The notes beneath the pieces are model-generated. The model was not told where the DNA came from and searched no databases. It saw only the letters and a program-made list of their open reading frames with translations. This document shows positions 34,565 through 44,011 of a stretch of DNA of 64,000 nt, piece after piece. The stretch is taken from positions 1 to 64,000 of the forward strand of contig JANYDM010000004.1 of NCBI GenBank assembly GCA_025363575.1, in the 5' to 3' direction. Origin of the DNA: Betaproteobacteria bacterium (GTDB lineage Bacteria; Pseudomonadota; Gammaproteobacteria; Burkholderiales; SG8-41). The position numbers and the translations under genes are program-made. Positions within the stretch are counted from its first letter, which is position 1; every line of letters begins with the position of its first letter.

Positions 34565-35656
34565 ATGTCCGATGTCTTTGTCGGGCTGATGTCCGGCACC
34601 AGCCTCGACGGGGTCGACGCGGTACTCGCAGATCTGGGCGGCGCCGAGACGCGGCTGCTCGGCCACTTTCATCAGGCGTTCCCGCCGCCGCTTAAGAAAG
34701 AACTGGCGGCCCTCAATTATTCGGGCAATGACGAATTCGCGCGCGGCGCTCGCGCGGCAAACGACCTTACGCGAATTTATGCTGCGTGCGTGCGAGCGCT
34801 GCTGGAGCAGTGCGCGATCGCCGCTCATACCGTCGCCGCCATCGGCTGCCACGGGCAGACGGTGCGCCACCAGCCCGCCGACGGCTATACACTACAGCTG
34901 GCCAATGGATCGTTACTGGCTGAGCTCATGGACATCGACGTCGTATGCGATTTCCGCAGCCGCGACGTGGCCGCCGGCGGCCAGGGGGCGCCGCTCGTGC
35001 CGGCGTTCCATCGCGCAGCATTTGCCCATGCGCAACGCCATCGCGCAATCGTCAACATCGGCGGCATCGCCAATATCACCGACCTGCCCCCCGCCGGCGA
35101 GGTGACCGGCTTCGACTGCGGACCCGGCAATTTGCTGCTGGACGCGTGGACGCAGCGTCATTTGCACAAGCCCTTCGACCGCGACGGCGCCTGGGCGCAA
35201 AGCGGCGCCCCGATCGCGGCGCTGCGCGCGCGTTTATTGACCGACGAATATTTTGGCCGCGCACCGCCCAAAAGCACTGGACGCGAAGCTTTTAATCTTT
35301 CCTGGCTCGATGCGCAACTCGTGCGCGAGGACAAACCTGCGGACGTGCAGGCAACATTGCTGGCGCTAACGGTCGACGCCATCGCGGGCGCTATTGAAAA
35401 ATTCTGCAGTGGAGCAAGCGAGGTGTACCTGTGCGGCGGCGGAGCGCGCAATGTCGCGTTGGTTAATTTACTGGCCGCTCAACTCGCGCCGCGCCAGCTT
35501 GCCGTGACGGACACGCTCGGCGTAAGCGCCGAGCACGTCGAAGCGCTGGCTTTCGCCTGGCTTGCGCGGCAGACGATCAACGCGCAACCCGGCAACCTGC
35601 CCGCGGTGACCGGCGCCGCCGGCGCACGGATACTTGGCGCGATTTATCGCGCGTGA
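34565..35656 (+). CDS. anmK: Anhydro-N-acetylmuramic acid kinase
   Basis: A 363-residue sugar kinase converting 1,6-anhydro-MurNAc to MurNAc-6-phosphate in peptidoglycan recycling. The family opening VGLMSGTSLDGVDAV, then GCHGQTVRH, GGQGAPLVPAFH, NIGGIANIT and FDCGPGNLLLDAW are all present. Full length. It begins 6 bp after the M23 gene and ends in front of a bidirectional hairpin. ampG, the muropeptide permease of the same pathway, is at 56.4 kb. Confidence 0.96.
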   Translation: MSDVFVGLMSGTSLDGVDAVLADLGGAETRLLGHFHQAFPPPLKKELAALNYSGNDEFARGARAANDLTRIYAACVRALLEQCAIAAHTVAAIGCHGQTVRHQPADGYTLQLANGSLLAELMDIDVVCDFRSRDVAAGGQGAPLVPAFHRAAFAHAQRHRAIVNIGGIANITDLPPAGEVTGFDCGPGNLLLDAWTQRHLHKPFDRDGAWAQSGAPIAALRARLLTDEYFGRAPPKSTGREAFNLSWLDAQLVREDKPADVQATLLALTVDAIAGAIEKFCSGASEVYLCGGGARNVALVNLLAAQLAPRQLAVTDTLGVSAEHVEALAFAWLARQTINAQPGNLPAVTGAAGARILGAIYRA

Positions 35657-35659
35657 AAT

Positions 35660-35685
35660 AAAAAAGGCGCCAGCGGCGCCCTTTC
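35660..35685. terminator. Bidirectional terminator between anmK and erpA
   Basis: A 6-bp GGCGCC stem (35666-35671 and 35675-35680) with a 3-base loop sits between an A-run (35658-35665) and CTTT. It is placed between convergent stop codons; the T side serving erpA is the stronger. Confidence 0.6.
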
Positions 35686-35705
35686 GAACGAACTGGATCG
35701 GGATT

Positions 35706-36056
35706 TCAGGCGGAAAACGAAGAACCGCAGCCGCAGGTGCTGGTGGCATTCGGGTTCTTGATCACGAACTGCGCGCCTTCGACGCCTTCCTGATAATCGA
35801 TTTCGGCGCCGCCGAGATATTGCAGGCTCATCGGGTCAATCAGCAGTGTGACGCCGTTCTTCTGCATCGAGGTGTCGTCATCGCTGACCGCCTCGTCAAA
35901 CGTGAAGCCGTACTGAAAGCCGGAGCAACCGCCGCCGGTCACGAACACGCGCAGCTTGAGGTCGAGATTGCCCTCCTCATCGATCAACTGCTTGACCTTG
36001 GCCGCCGCGTTGTCCGTGAAGACCAGCGGAGGCGGCATTTCAGTGATTGCATTCAT
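35706..36056 (-). CDS. erpA: Iron-sulfur cluster insertion protein ErpA
   Basis: A 116-residue A-type Fe-S carrier delivering clusters to apo-enzymes such as IspG/IspH. The three ligand cysteines are in [11 protein letters not shown] (~residues 42-52) and [10 protein letters not shown] near the end. Length and the C-terminal CGCG are standard. It is the last gene of a minus-strand run after bactofilin, 18 bp apart. Confidence 0.95.
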   Translation of the reverse strand: MNAITEMPPPLVFTDNAAAKVKQLIDEEGNLDLKLRVFVTGGGCSGFQYGFTFDEAVSDDDTSMQKNGVTLLIDPMSLQYLGGAEIDYQEGVEGAQFVIKNPNATSTCGCGSSFSA

Positions 36057-36074
36057 TGTCCTTGCTCCTGATAA

Positions 36075-36503
36075 CTATTCTGCAGTGGCGGGCTTCAGTT
36101 GCACAACCTTGTCGGACTTGCCCTCGGGCTGATAAACGAGTCTGCCCTGCACCACCGCGCCAAGCTGAATTTCCATCGTGCGGTAGTATACATCACCTGT
36201 GACATTGGCCTTCGCCTGCAGTTCCGCGTATTCGCTGGCATGAACGGGGCCCACCACCGTGCCATTGATGACCGCATGCGAGACGCGGATTTCGCCTTCG
36301 ATATGGGCTTGCTCGGACAGCACGAGCGTGCCGGGCTTGTCTTCCGCAGCGATCACGTTGCCGCGCACATGACCGTCGACGCGCAAGCCGCCGCCGAACG
36401 TAATATTGCCTTCGATGGTTGTGCCGGCGCCGATCAGGCAGTCGATGCGATTTTGCGGTTTGTTGCTCTTGCCATTAGAGAACATGCTCATTTCCCCCAT
36501 CAA
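36075..36503 (-). CDS. Bactofilin
   Basis: A 142-residue cytoskeletal protein. The central beta-helix DUF583 domain (~residues 20-120) shows the repeating pattern DCLIGAGTTIEGNITFGGGL, GHVRGNVIA, VLSEQAHIEGEIR and INGTVVGPVHA. Short unstructured tails flank it. Bactofilins polymerise and position envelope enzymes. Its start overlaps the upstream gene stop by 4 bp, implying coupling. Confidence 0.93.
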   Translation of the reverse strand: MMGEMSMFSNGKSNKPQNRIDCLIGAGTTIEGNITFGGGLRVDGHVRGNVIAAEDKPGTLVLSEQAHIEGEIRVSHAVINGTVVGPVHASEYAELQAKANVTGDVYYRTMEIQLGAVVQGRLVYQPEGKSDKVVQLKPATAE

Positions 36504-37210
36504 GACGCGTTGACTGTCTGAGTCAGCTTCGGTTCGTTGCTTCCGTTTTCAAATACCCGGACCTGCATGCTTTTGACTACCGCGCCTGCGCCGGCGCGAA
36601 ACGTGCCTTCCACCTTCTGGTAGAAGCGAAAATTGAGCTTGAACGCCTTGTCGCCTTCGACTGGCAGCACCATGACGACTTTTTTGTCGTCCTGCTGCAG
36701 ATTGACGACGAATTGCAGAGAGCCCTGGTAATCCTTGCCGCGCTGTCCGGTCTGGGTCAGCAGCAGCCGGTAATGATATTCGCCGGGCAGAGCGTCATTC
36801 TGCACCAGGAAACGGTTGACCGCCACCCCGCCTTCTTTGCCGCCCGAGGGCATCAACGTCTGAAAAAACGCCAGGTCTTCCTTGAGGCCCGCATTTTCTC
36901 CGGTCAGCGCTTTCATCTGCTTGACGAGATCCGCGTAAGTTGCGCGCTCCATTTGGAGTTGGCGCTCGCTTTGCGCGAGCTCGCCGCGGAGCTGGGCAAT
37001 CTCCTGCTGCGTTTTCATGTTTGTCGCGCTGAGCCGTTGCACTTCCTGGTCGGCCTCGCCTTGATCGAAGCCGGCAAACTTCTTGCCGAAATCATAGGCT
37101 GCGCGCGACAGAAACAGAATAACCAGGGTCAGCGCAACAAGGCTCAGCCAGCGCAAATACCACGGCACGGCGGCGCGCACAGACATATGCGGCGCCGAAA
37201 TGCCGAACAT
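36500..37210 (-). CDS. DUF6776-type membrane coiled-coil protein
   Basis: A 236-residue protein with one N-terminal membrane helix (~residues 20-40), a coiled coil (~55-110: QEVQRLSATNMKTQQEIAQL) and a C-terminal beta-rich domain (~130-235) containing LLLTQTGQRGKDYQG. No catalytic motif is evident. I recall this family sitting next to bactofilin and erpA in betaproteobacteria; the 4-bp overlap with bactofilin supports a joint envelope or cytoskeleton role. Function unknown. Confidence 0.82.
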   Translation of the reverse strand: MFGISAPHMSVRAAVPWYLRWLSLVALTLVILFLSRAAYDFGKKFAGFDQGEADQEVQRLSATNMKTQQEIAQLRGELAQSERQLQMERATYADLVKQMKALTGENAGLKEDLAFFQTLMPSGGKEGGVAVNRFLVQNDALPGEYHYRLLLTQTGQRGKDYQGSLQFVVNLQQDDKKVVMVLPVEGDKAFKLNFRFYQKVEGTFRAGAGAVVKSMQVRVFENGSNEPKLTQTVNAS

Positions 37211-37227
37211 GCGCTTGAGTCTTCTGA

Positions 37228-38277
37228 CTACGGCATTAATGCGATCTGCTCCAGACCGGTCGCTTCAGGCAAGGCGCACATGATGTTCATGTTTTGCACT
37301 GCCTGCCCGGCGGCGCCCTTCGTAAGATTGTCGATGACCGACAACACGACCGCGATGTCGCCGCCTCCGGGCTGATGGACCGCGATACGGCACATGTTGG
37401 AACCGCGCACCGAACGCGTCTCGGGATGGGCGCCCGCCGGCATTACGTCGACGAAGGGTTCACCGGCAAATTGAGTTTCATAAAGATCCTGCAAATTGAC
37501 GCTGCCCGTCAGCGGCGCGTATAGCGTCGCGTGGATCCCGCGTATCATCGGTGTGAGGTGCGGGACGAACACGACGCGCGCCGCTTTGCCCGCCATCGCG
37601 TTCAGTCCCTGCGTAATCTCGGGGTGGTGGCGATGTCCGGCGACGCCGTAAGCTTTGAAATTGTCCGACGCTTCCGCCATCAGCGTATGAACTTCTGCTT
37701 TGCGGCCGGCCCCGCTGACGCCTGATTTCGCATCAGCGATCAGGTGCTGAAGGTTCACCATGCCGCTTTTCATGAGCGGCAGAAAACCGAGTTGCACCGC
37801 AGTCGGATAGCAGCCGGGATTGGCGACTATGCGTGCATTGCGTATTTGCTCGCGATTGATCTCCGGCAGGCCGTACACCGCCTGCGCGACAAGCTCTGGA
37901 CAGGCATGCTTGGTCGCATACCATTTTTCCCAGGTCGCAATGTCCTTGATGCGGAAATCCGCCGCGATGTCGATAATGCGCACGCCCGCGTCGAACAGCA
38001 CGCGCGCCTGCTGCATCGCCACCCCGTTGGGCGTGGCGAAAAATACGATGTCGCATTGTTTCAGCGCATCGTCCGACGGCGGAGTGAAATCGAGATCGAC
38101 GTGGCCGCGCAGATTAGGAAACATGGCGGCAACCGGGGTGCCCGCTTCCTGACGCGACGTGATGACCTTCAATTCACAGTGCTGATGCTGCGCGAGCAGG
38201 CGCAGCAATTCGACGCCGGTATAGCCGGTGCCGCCGACAACCCCGATGCTCAGTTTCTTGCGTGTCATTCTCGCCAC
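37228..38277 (-). CDS. argC: N-acetyl-gamma-glutamyl-phosphate reductase
   Basis: A 349-residue NADPH enzyme of arginine synthesis. The dinucleotide site is [18 protein letters not shown] (~residues 14-31), the catalytic Cys is in [13 protein letters not shown] (~residues 152-164), and the His block HRHHPEI follows. An ATG three codons downstream is an alternative start. It lies between the rpsI terminator and the DUF6776 gene, which starts 17 bp after its stop. Confidence 0.96.
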   Translation of the reverse strand: MARMTRKKLSIGVVGGTGYTGVELLRLLAQHQHCELKVITSRQEAGTPVAAMFPNLRGHVDLDFTPPSDDALKQCDIVFFATPNGVAMQQARVLFDAGVRIIDIAADFRIKDIATWEKWYATKHACPELVAQAVYGLPEINREQIRNARIVANPGCYPTAVQLGFLPLMKSGMVNLQHLIADAKSGVSGAGRKAEVHTLMAEASDNFKAYGVAGHRHHPEITQGLNAMAGKAARVVFVPHLTPMIRGIHATLYAPLTGSVNLQDLYETQFAGEPFVDVMPAGAHPETRSVRGSNMCRIAVHQPGGGDIAVVLSVIDNLTKGAAGQAVQNMNIMCALPEATGLEQIALMP

Positions 38278-38317
38278 CCACGCGCTAAAAAACGGTCGCG
38301 CCTATTGTAAGTTACAA

Positions 38318-38344
38318 ACGAAAAAGCCGCCCGCAGGCGGCTTT
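38318..38344 (-). terminator. Rho-independent terminator of rplM-rpsI
   Basis: On the minus strand a perfect 9-bp stem (AAAGCCGCC/GGCGGCTTT, 38323-38331 with 38336-38344) and a 4-base loop end in a T-rich tail. It separates the ribosomal operon from argC. Confidence 0.85.
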
Positions 38345-38362
38345 GACGGCCGAGACCAACGG

Positions 38363-38764
38363 CTAGCGTTTCGAGAATTGCTTGCGGCGGCGTGCTTTGT
38401 GCAGGCCGACTTTTTTGCGCTCGACTTCGCGCGCGTCGCGCGTTACGAGCCCGGCTTTCTTAAGCACGGGTTTCAGCGCTGCGTCGAACTCGATCAATGC
38501 GCGCGTGATGCCATGACGAACCGCGCCGGCCTGGCCCGATTCGCCGCCGCCGTCGACGTTGACCATGATGTCGAACGCATTGAGCTTGTCGGTGAGCACC
38601 AGCGGCTGGCGCACGACCATGCGGCCGGTCTCGCGCGAGAAAAACACGTCGACCGGCTTGTCGTTGACGACGATGTCGCCTTTGCCCGGCTTCATGAATA
38701 CGCGCGCAACGGCGCTCTTGCGCCGTCCCGTGCCGTAGTTATATTGCGGTTGCTTGGATGGCAT
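38363..38764 (-). CDS. rpsI: 30S ribosomal protein S9
   Basis: A 133-residue ribosomal protein. [14 protein letters not shown] opens the domain and the tail RRKQFSKR reaches the ribosomal P site. Standard bacterial length. It follows rplM by 4 bp. Confidence 0.98.
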   Translation of the reverse strand: MPSKQPQYNYGTGRRKSAVARVFMKPGKGDIVVNDKPVDVFFSRETGRMVVRQPLVLTDKLNAFDIMVNVDGGGESGQAGAVRHGITRALIEFDAALKPVLKKAGLVTRDAREVERKKVGLHKARRRKQFSKR

Positions 38765-38768
38765 GGAA

Positions 38769-39203
38769 TCAGGCCCTTATTTCGAGAGGTTTGGGCAATT
38801 GCGCCGCATGCGGATGCGCGGTGCCCGCATAGACTTTCAGTTTTTTCAGCATCGCATAGCCGAGCGGGCCTTTGGGCAGCATGCCTTTTACCGCCATCTC
38901 AAGCACGCGGCGCGGATGGCGCGCCTGCAGTTTGGAAAAGCTGGTGGTATACAGGCCGCCCGGGTAAGTGCTGTGCCGGTGGTAAAGTTTGGTGCGCGCT
39001 TTGCTGCCGGTCACGCGCAGCTTATCGACGTTGACGACCACGATATAATCGCCGACATCAACGTGCGGCGTAAATTCCGGCTTGTGTTTGCCGCGCAGAC
39101 GGTGGGCTAGCGTCGCCGCAAGGCGTCCCAGCACTTTGTCTTGGGCATCCACGACAAACCAGTCGTGCGTGACTTCTTGGGCTTTCGCCGTAAATGTTTT
39201 CAT
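38769..39203 (-). CDS. rplM: 50S ribosomal protein L13
   Basis: A 144-residue ribosomal protein. The opening [19 protein letters not shown], the [16 protein letters not shown] core and the [12 protein letters not shown] block are diagnostic. It heads the rplM-rpsI operon behind a near-consensus promoter with a ~65-base leader. Confidence 0.98.
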   Translation of the reverse strand: MKTFTAKAQEVTHDWFVVDAQDKVLGRLAATLAHRLRGKHKPEFTPHVDVGDYIVVVNVDKLRVTGSKARTKLYHRHSTYPGGLYTTSFSKLQARHPRRVLEMAVKGMLPKGPLGYAMLKKLKVYAGTAHPHAAQLPKPLEIRA

Positions 39204-39270
39204 AACCGAACCCGCTGCCTTGCTTTGAAATGTTATTAAATGCGTTGCCGCAAACGACAGAAAGCTTTGG

Positions 39271-39300
39271 ATTATATGGTAAAAATTGCGGCTGTGTCAA
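39271..39300 (-). promoter_or_regulatory. Sigma70 promoter of rplM-rpsI
   Basis: Perfect -35 TTGACA (39300 to 39295) and perfect -10 TATAAT (39276 to 39271) are separated by 18 bp on the minus strand. It is the best housekeeping promoter in the window. Confidence 0.9.
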
Positions 39301-39394
39301 ACCCGGCCAACAGCCATACGCTGCGCGGGTACAGAGCCGGTAACACCGCAGATTGCGTTGAATCGTCAAGGATAAACATGAAAGCCCGTCGCAT

Positions 39395-39811
39395 ATGAAA
39401 GCCAGAATCAAGTGGGTTGAAGAGGTCTGTTTCGTCGGCGAATCGGGTAGCGGCCACGCGCTTGTGATGGACGGTGCGACTGAAGGCGGGGGGCGCAACA
39501 TCGGGATGCGCCCTATGGAAACCGTGTTAATCGGCACCGGGGGCTGCACTGCTTACGACGTCGTGCATATCCTTAAAAAGTCGCGGGCAGCCGTTACCGG
39601 TTGCGCGGTGGAGATCGAAGCCGAGCGCGCGGCTGAAGATCCGAAGGTTTTTACGCGCATCCATTTTCATTTCGTAGTGACCGGCAAGGCACTGAAGCCG
39701 CAGCAGGTCGAGCGCGCGATCCATCTGTCCGCCGAGAAATATTGCTCCGCGTCCATCATGCTCGCGAAGACCGCCGCCATCACGCATGACTTCGAACTGA
39801 AGGAAAATTGA
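39395..39811 (+). CDS. OsmC family protein (YhfA-like)
   Basis: A 138-residue OsmC/Ohr-fold protein. The first conserved Cys is in GTGGCTAYDVVHIL (~residues 47-60) and the second in SAEKYCSASIML (~residues 111-122). The YhfA subgroup is of unclear function; thiol-dependent peroxide reduction is the fold's known chemistry. It is a single gene, divergent from rplM and convergent with the VIT1-like gene. Confidence 0.9.
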   Translation: MKARIKWVEEVCFVGESGSGHALVMDGATEGGGRNIGMRPMETVLIGTGGCTAYDVVHILKKSRAAVTGCAVEIEAERAAEDPKVFTRIHFHFVVTGKALKPQQVERAIHLSAEKYCSASIMLAKTAAITHDFELKEN

Positions 39812-39821
39812 AAACAGCTGG

Positions 39822-39852
39822 GTGACCGCGCGAAGAGCTTTCGCGCGGTCAC
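39822..39852. terminator. Long perfect hairpin between convergent genes
   Basis: A 13-bp perfect stem (GTGACCGCGCGAA, 39822-39834 with 39840-39852) and 5-base loop sit between the OsmC and VIT1-like stop codons. No T-run follows on either side, so it may act as an unusual terminator or a transcript-end stabiliser. Confidence 0.5.
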
Positions 39853-39859
39853 GACAGAC

Positions 39860-40876
39860 TTAAGCGCCGAACAGGCTCCCGATCAGGTAAGTCACGCCGC
39901 CGGCCGCAGCGCCGATCGCCAACATGCGTGCGCCGCTCATAAGTGCGTTGCGCCCGGTATACAGCGACAAAGTTGCGCCAACCGCGAATAATGCCACTGC
40001 TGTCAGAGCAATCACCGCCGTCAGCGGCGCGCCGGCCGCCGCAAAGAAAAACGGCAGCAACGGAATCAGGCCACCGATGCCAAAAGACACGAGCGACGAC
40101 AACGCTGCGCCCCACGGCGACCCCAGGTCATCGGGATTCAACCCGAGTTCTTCACGTGCCAATGTATCGAGGGCGCGTTCGGGGTCGGCGATAATCTGCT
40201 TCGCCATGCGCAGCGCTTCATCCGTTTGCACGCCGCGCGCTTCGTAAATCAGCGCGAGTTCATGCGCTTCTTCTTCCGGATATTCGGCCAGTTCATCGCG
40301 CTCGAGCCCGATCTGGTACTCGTACATCTCGCGTTGCGAACGCACCGAGACATATTCGCCGGCTGCCATTGAGAAGGCCCCCGCGATCAGGCCGGCAACG
40401 CCCGTCAGCAGAATTGTCGCGTTGTCGGCGTTGGCGCCGGCGACACCCAGAATCAGGCTCGCGTTCGAAATCAGGCCGTCATTGACGCCGAACACCGCGG
40501 CGCGGAGATTGCCGCCGCCCGACAATGCGCTGTGATGGCCGACATCATCGACTTTATGCGACGCAGCGAGCCCGGTTCCGCCGCCATAAACCGACATCCC
40601 GCGCACCTTCATCGCGGCAAGAACCGTGCGCAAACGACGGGGGCCGTGGCGTCGCACCAGGCCGGCGACGATGCGCGAGCGCACATCCGGTACAAAAACA
40701 GGCAGCGTGGCGCCGGCGGCTATTGCTTTGTCCGCCCAAATTAATGCCTGGCCTTCCGCTTCGCGCCCAAGCCCGAGAAACAGTTTTTCGCGCGGCGTGC
40801 CGGCTTCAGACGCCGCGACCACGCGATACAGGTAGGCTGCGCGCTTTTCTTCGGCCCAGCTCGTAACTTCATTCAC
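39860..40876 (-). CDS. VIT1/CCC1 family transporter with rubrerythrin-like N-terminus
   Basis: A 338-residue protein. The GTG at 40876 is the real start: GGAGGTG lies 5-6 bases upstream, and the longer open frame beyond it reads out of phase through the upstream MFS gene. Residues ~1-110 are a helical, possibly ferritin-like domain (AEEKRAAYLYRVVAASEAG). Residues ~125-338 are VIT1: AAVFGVNDGLISNASLILGVAGA, AGAFSMAAGEYVSVRSQRE and three C-terminal helices. VIT1 proteins move Fe2+/Mn2+. The start overlaps the MFS stop by 2 bp. Confidence 0.9.
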   Translation of the reverse strand: MNEVTSWAEEKRAAYLYRVVAASEAGTPREKLFLGLGREAEGQALIWADKAIAAGATLPVFVPDVRSRIVAGLVRRHGPRRLRTVLAAMKVRGMSVYGGGTGLAASHKVDDVGHHSALSGGGNLRAAVFGVNDGLISNASLILGVAGANADNATILLTGVAGLIAGAFSMAAGEYVSVRSQREMYEYQIGLERDELAEYPEEEAHELALIYEARGVQTDEALRMAKQIIADPERALDTLAREELGLNPDDLGSPWGAALSSLVSFGIGGLIPLLPFFFAAAGAPLTAVIALTAVALFAVGATLSLYTGRNALMSGARMLAIGAAAGGVTYLIGSLFGA

Positions 40877-42096
40877 GTTTTCACCTCCCGCGCCGACAAA
40901 TAAACGGCGATGCGCCAGCAGGTGAATCCGCCGGCGGCCAGCCCCGCCATGCCAAAAGCGAGGCCGCAGCCTGTTCCAGATAATAAGGGCGATAGCAGCC
41001 CCGCCGTCAGTCCAGCGAAAAAACTTTGTTGCGCGCCCTGCAGTGAAGCGGCGAGGCCGCGATTGTCGGGAAACAGGTCCAGTATCAACAGCACTATGCT
41101 GGGCATGGCGAGCGACATGCCTATCGTGTACACCATCACCGGCAGCACCGTCCACGGCAATGCGGGCGGATACATGGCGTGATAGAGCAGATTGAACAGC
41201 GCGGCGCCCAGCATCGACGTGTAGCCGTAACGCACAGTGCGCCGCGGCGAAATTCTGCCGGCAAGACGCCCCGACAAGTAGGCGCCCGCAATGACTCCGG
41301 AAATACCGGGCACGAATAACCATGCGAACTGTTGTTCGCCGAGACCCAGCAGCTGATAAATGACCGCCGGCGCGGATGCAATATAGAGGAAAAATGCGGC
41401 GAAATTGAAAGCCACAACCGACGACAGCAGGCCGAAACGCACGCTGCGCAAGAGCTTGCAATAATTGACCAGCAGCGGTCTTGCGGCAAATGGCTGGCGA
41501 CTTTCCGGCGCCAGCGATTCGGCGAGCCGGTAATAGCAGCCGACATAAAGGAGCACTGCAAACAAGCAGAGAAACACGAAGTTCGCGCGCCAGCCGAATG
41601 CGAGTTCCAGCCAGCCACCGATGACCGGCGCGACCGCGGGGGCGAGACCGAAAATCATCGTCACCATCGCCATCACGCGCTGCGCCTGATGGCCTGCGTA
41701 CAGATCCCGTATCATCGCGCGCCCAGCCACCATGCCAGTACCCGCAGACATCCCCTGCAACGCACGGAACACCAGCAACTGGGGCAGCGTCTGCGCCAGC
41801 GCGCAACCGATCGATGCCGCCGTAAACACAGCCAACCCGCTGAGTATCACGGGCCGCCGGCCGAACGAATCCGTCAGCGCACCGTGGAACAGCATCATCA
41901 GCGAAAACGGCAGCATGTATGCGAACAGCGTCTGCTGTATCTCCAGCATCGAGGCGCCGAGCGCGCGGCCCATCGCCGGAAATGACGGCATGTAAGTGTC
42001 GATGGCAAACGGCCCCAGAGTGGCGAGCCCTGCCAGCATCGCAACCAGCAGCAGCGTTGCGCGGTCGGCTTGCTGCTGCGTAGTCACGCCCGGCAT
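40873..42096 (-). CDS. Bcr/CflA-type MFS drug efflux transporter
   Basis: A 407-residue 12-helix major facilitator protein. Signature blocks are FAIDTYMPSFPAMGRALGAS (helix 1), GALTDSFGRRPVILSGLAVF (motif A), RALQGMSAGTGMVAGRAMIRDLYAG (first 20 residues diagnostic for Bcr/CflA) and GLAPAVAPVIGGWLE (motif C of drug:H+ antiporters). Likely exports a toxic or waste compound; substrate unknown. It is translationally coupled to the VIT1-like gene. Confidence 0.9.
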   Translation of the reverse strand: MPGVTTQQQADRATLLLVAMLAGLATLGPFAIDTYMPSFPAMGRALGASMLEIQQTLFAYMLPFSLMMLFHGALTDSFGRRPVILSGLAVFTAASIGCALAQTLPQLLVFRALQGMSAGTGMVAGRAMIRDLYAGHQAQRVMAMVTMIFGLAPAVAPVIGGWLELAFGWRANFVFLCLFAVLLYVGCYYRLAESLAPESRQPFAARPLLVNYCKLLRSVRFGLLSSVVAFNFAAFFLYIASAPAVIYQLLGLGEQQFAWLFVPGISGVIAGAYLSGRLAGRISPRRTVRYGYTSMLGAALFNLLYHAMYPPALPWTVLPVMVYTIGMSLAMPSIVLLILDLFPDNRGLAASLQGAQQSFFAGLTAGLLSPLLSGTGCGLAFGMAGLAAGGFTCWRIAVYLSAREVKT

Positions 42097-42155
42097 GGGC
42101 GCACGGATACGGGCGGCGGTTTCATGCGCCGATTATAGTCGTGCAGTGCGCCGCT

Positions 42156-43652
42156 TCAGCCGCGGTCGAATCGCCGGAACTGAATCGCTTCCGCGATGTG
42201 CGCGGCCTCTATGGTCGGTGCGTCCGCCAGATCAGCGATCGTGCGCGCTACTTTCAATATCCGGTGATAGGCGCGCGCCGATAGTCCCAGGCGGCTGATC
42301 GCCTGCTTTAACAGCAGCGCGCCGGCGGCATCGGGCACGCATAGACTGTCGATTTCGCGTGTCGATAATTTGGCGTTAGGCTTGTCCTGCCGCTCACGTT
42401 GCCGGTTGCATGCGGCCTCCACGCGCGCACGAACTTGGACGCTGGATTCGCCTCCCGCATCGCGCACGAGATCTTTTTCCGGCACCGCCGGCACTTCGAT
42501 CTGCAGGTCGATGCGATCGAGCAGTGGTCCTGATATCTTGCCTCGGTAGCGCGCAACCTGGTCGGGGGTGCAGCGGCATTTTCCGCTGTAGTGGCCAAGA
42601 TAGCCGCACGGACACGGGTTCATCGCCGCAACGAGCTGAAACTCGGCGGGGAACTCGGCCTGGCGCGCGGCGCGCGACACGACGACGCGCCCTGACTCGA
42701 GCGGCTGGCGCAACACTTCGAGAACGCTGCGGTGAAATTCCGGCAGTTCGTCGAGAAACAAAACGCCGTGCATGGCGAGCGACACTTCGCCCGGACGCGG
42801 ATTCCCGCCGCCGCCGACGAGCGCCACGCCCGAGGCCGTGTGATGCGGCGCGCGAAACGGCCGCTGGCGCCAGTTGCGCACATCGAATCCTGAGCTGCCT
42901 AATGACTGCAGCGCCGCCGATTGCAACGCCTCAAGTTGCGTCATTGGCGGCAGGATGGCGGCCATGCGTGTTGCGAGCATGGTCTTGCCCGCGCCCGGCG
43001 GGCCGACCATGATCAGGCTGTGCGCGCCGGCTGCCGCGATTTCAAGTGCGCGCTTGGCATGCGCCTGGCCTTTGACGTCGGCGAGGTCGGCAAGCGGATC
43101 GTTGCGTTCAACAGGTACTGCACGGCATATCTGCAGCAGTTCGCGACCGCCAAGATGCGCGCAGACCTCGAGCAAACCCGGTGCCGCGTAAACGGTGGCG
43201 CCCTCCACCAACGCCGCCTCGGGCGCGTTGTAGCTCGGCACGACGAAAGCGCGGCCGTCGCGGCTTGCCCCATACATCATGGCAAGCGTGCCGCGTATGG
43301 GACGCAATTCGCCGGTCAGCGCGAGTTCGCCGGCAAATTCGTACTTTTCCAGTTCTGCGCCCGGTAGCTGGCCCGATGCGGCCAATATGCCGAGCGCGAT
43401 CGGCAGATCGAAGCGCCCGCTTTCTTTCGGCAAGTCGGCGGGTGCGAGATTAACGGTTATGCGCCGCGCCGGGAACTCGAATCGCGCATTCTGCAGCGCG
43501 GCGCGCACGCGGTCCTTGGCTTCTTTGACTTCGGCCTCTGGCAGGCCAACGATTGTAAAACTAGGCAGCCCGTTGGCAAGGTGCGTCTCGACCGTGACGA
43601 GCGGCGCGTCCATTCCCGCGAGCGAGCGGCTGTAGAGCACGGCGAGGGACAT
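42156..43652 (-). CDS. comM: YifB/ComM family AAA+ ATPase
   Basis: A 498-residue Mg-chelatase-like protein; ComM is a hexameric helicase promoting branch migration in natural transformation. An N-terminal Lon-like S5 domain (~residues 1-170), Walker A GPPGAGKTMLATRM (~residues 218-231), Walker B GVLFLDELPEF and the C-terminal Mg_chelatase_C domain ending IAEAIQFRRFDRG are visible. The zinc-like CPCGYLG motif is present. It follows ubiK after 125 bp. Confidence 0.95.
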   Translation of the reverse strand: MSLAVLYSRSLAGMDAPLVTVETHLANGLPSFTIVGLPEAEVKEAKDRVRAALQNARFEFPARRITVNLAPADLPKESGRFDLPIALGILAASGQLPGAELEKYEFAGELALTGELRPIRGTLAMMYGASRDGRAFVVPSYNAPEAALVEGATVYAAPGLLEVCAHLGGRELLQICRAVPVERNDPLADLADVKGQAHAKRALEIAAAGAHSLIMVGPPGAGKTMLATRMAAILPPMTQLEALQSAALQSLGSSGFDVRNWRQRPFRAPHHTASGVALVGGGGNPRPGEVSLAMHGVLFLDELPEFHRSVLEVLRQPLESGRVVVSRAARQAEFPAEFQLVAAMNPCPCGYLGHYSGKCRCTPDQVARYRGKISGPLLDRIDLQIEVPAVPEKDLVRDAGGESSVQVRARVEAACNRQRERQDKPNAKLSTREIDSLCVPDAAGALLLKQAISRLGLSARAYHRILKVARTIADLADAPTIEAAHIAEAIQFRRFDRG

Positions 43653-43720
43653 CGGTGACCGGACAATGCCGGCTCCAGATTGCGATAACGATTTAACGCC
43701 GCGCGCCGACGCGCGTACTT

Positions 43721-43756
43721 AGGCCTTACGTCATAGTCAGGCCTTACGTCATAGTC
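43721..43756. repeat. 18-bp perfect tandem duplication
   Basis: AGGCCTTACGTCATAGTC occurs at 43721-43738 and again at 43739-43756 without a gap, between ubiK and comM. It is a recent-looking slippage duplication; GTCATAGTC may be coincidental to any regulator. Confidence 0.95.
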
Positions 43757-43777
43757 AATCGCGCGAACCCGGCGCAG

Positions 43778-44011
43778 TCAACGCCCCTTCTCCAATTCCG
43801 CCAGCTTCGTTTCAAGCGCGACGAGTTTCTCCCGGGTGCGCGCCAGTAGCTCAGTCTGGACATCGAATTCCTGGCGAGTGACGAGATCGAGCCGCGCGAA
43901 CATCGATGCGAGCATGGCGCGCATGTTGGTCTCGATGTCGCGCGCGGGCGAGTTGGTAAAAATATCCTTGAGCTTGGCGCTGATGTCATCGATAAGTTGT
44001 TGGTTAAGCAC
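43778..44011 (-). CDS. ubiK: Ubiquinone biosynthesis accessory factor UbiK
   Basis: A 77-residue coiled-coil protein. The GTG at 44011 is chosen because GGAG lies 6 bases upstream; a TTG four codons earlier overlaps that RBS. ARLDLVTRQEFDVQTELLAR and TREKLVALETKLAELE match UbiK/YqiC closely. UbiK partners UbiJ to organise the soluble Ubi complex. It is upstream of comM on the same strand and divergent from the torF-like gene. Confidence 0.9.
   Translation of the reverse strand: MLNQQLIDDISAKLKDIFTNSPARDIETNMRAMLASMFARLDLVTRQEFDVQTELLARTREKLVALETKLAELEKGR

Noticed and set aside
40877..41806. Upstream extension of the VIT1-like frame
   Set aside because: It lies out of frame inside the MFS gene; GTG 40876 with GGAGGTG is the proper start.
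43681..43777. Tandem 18-bp duplication considered as operator pair between ubiK and comM
   Set aside because: No promoter elements or dyad symmetry nearby; slippage is the simpler explanation.
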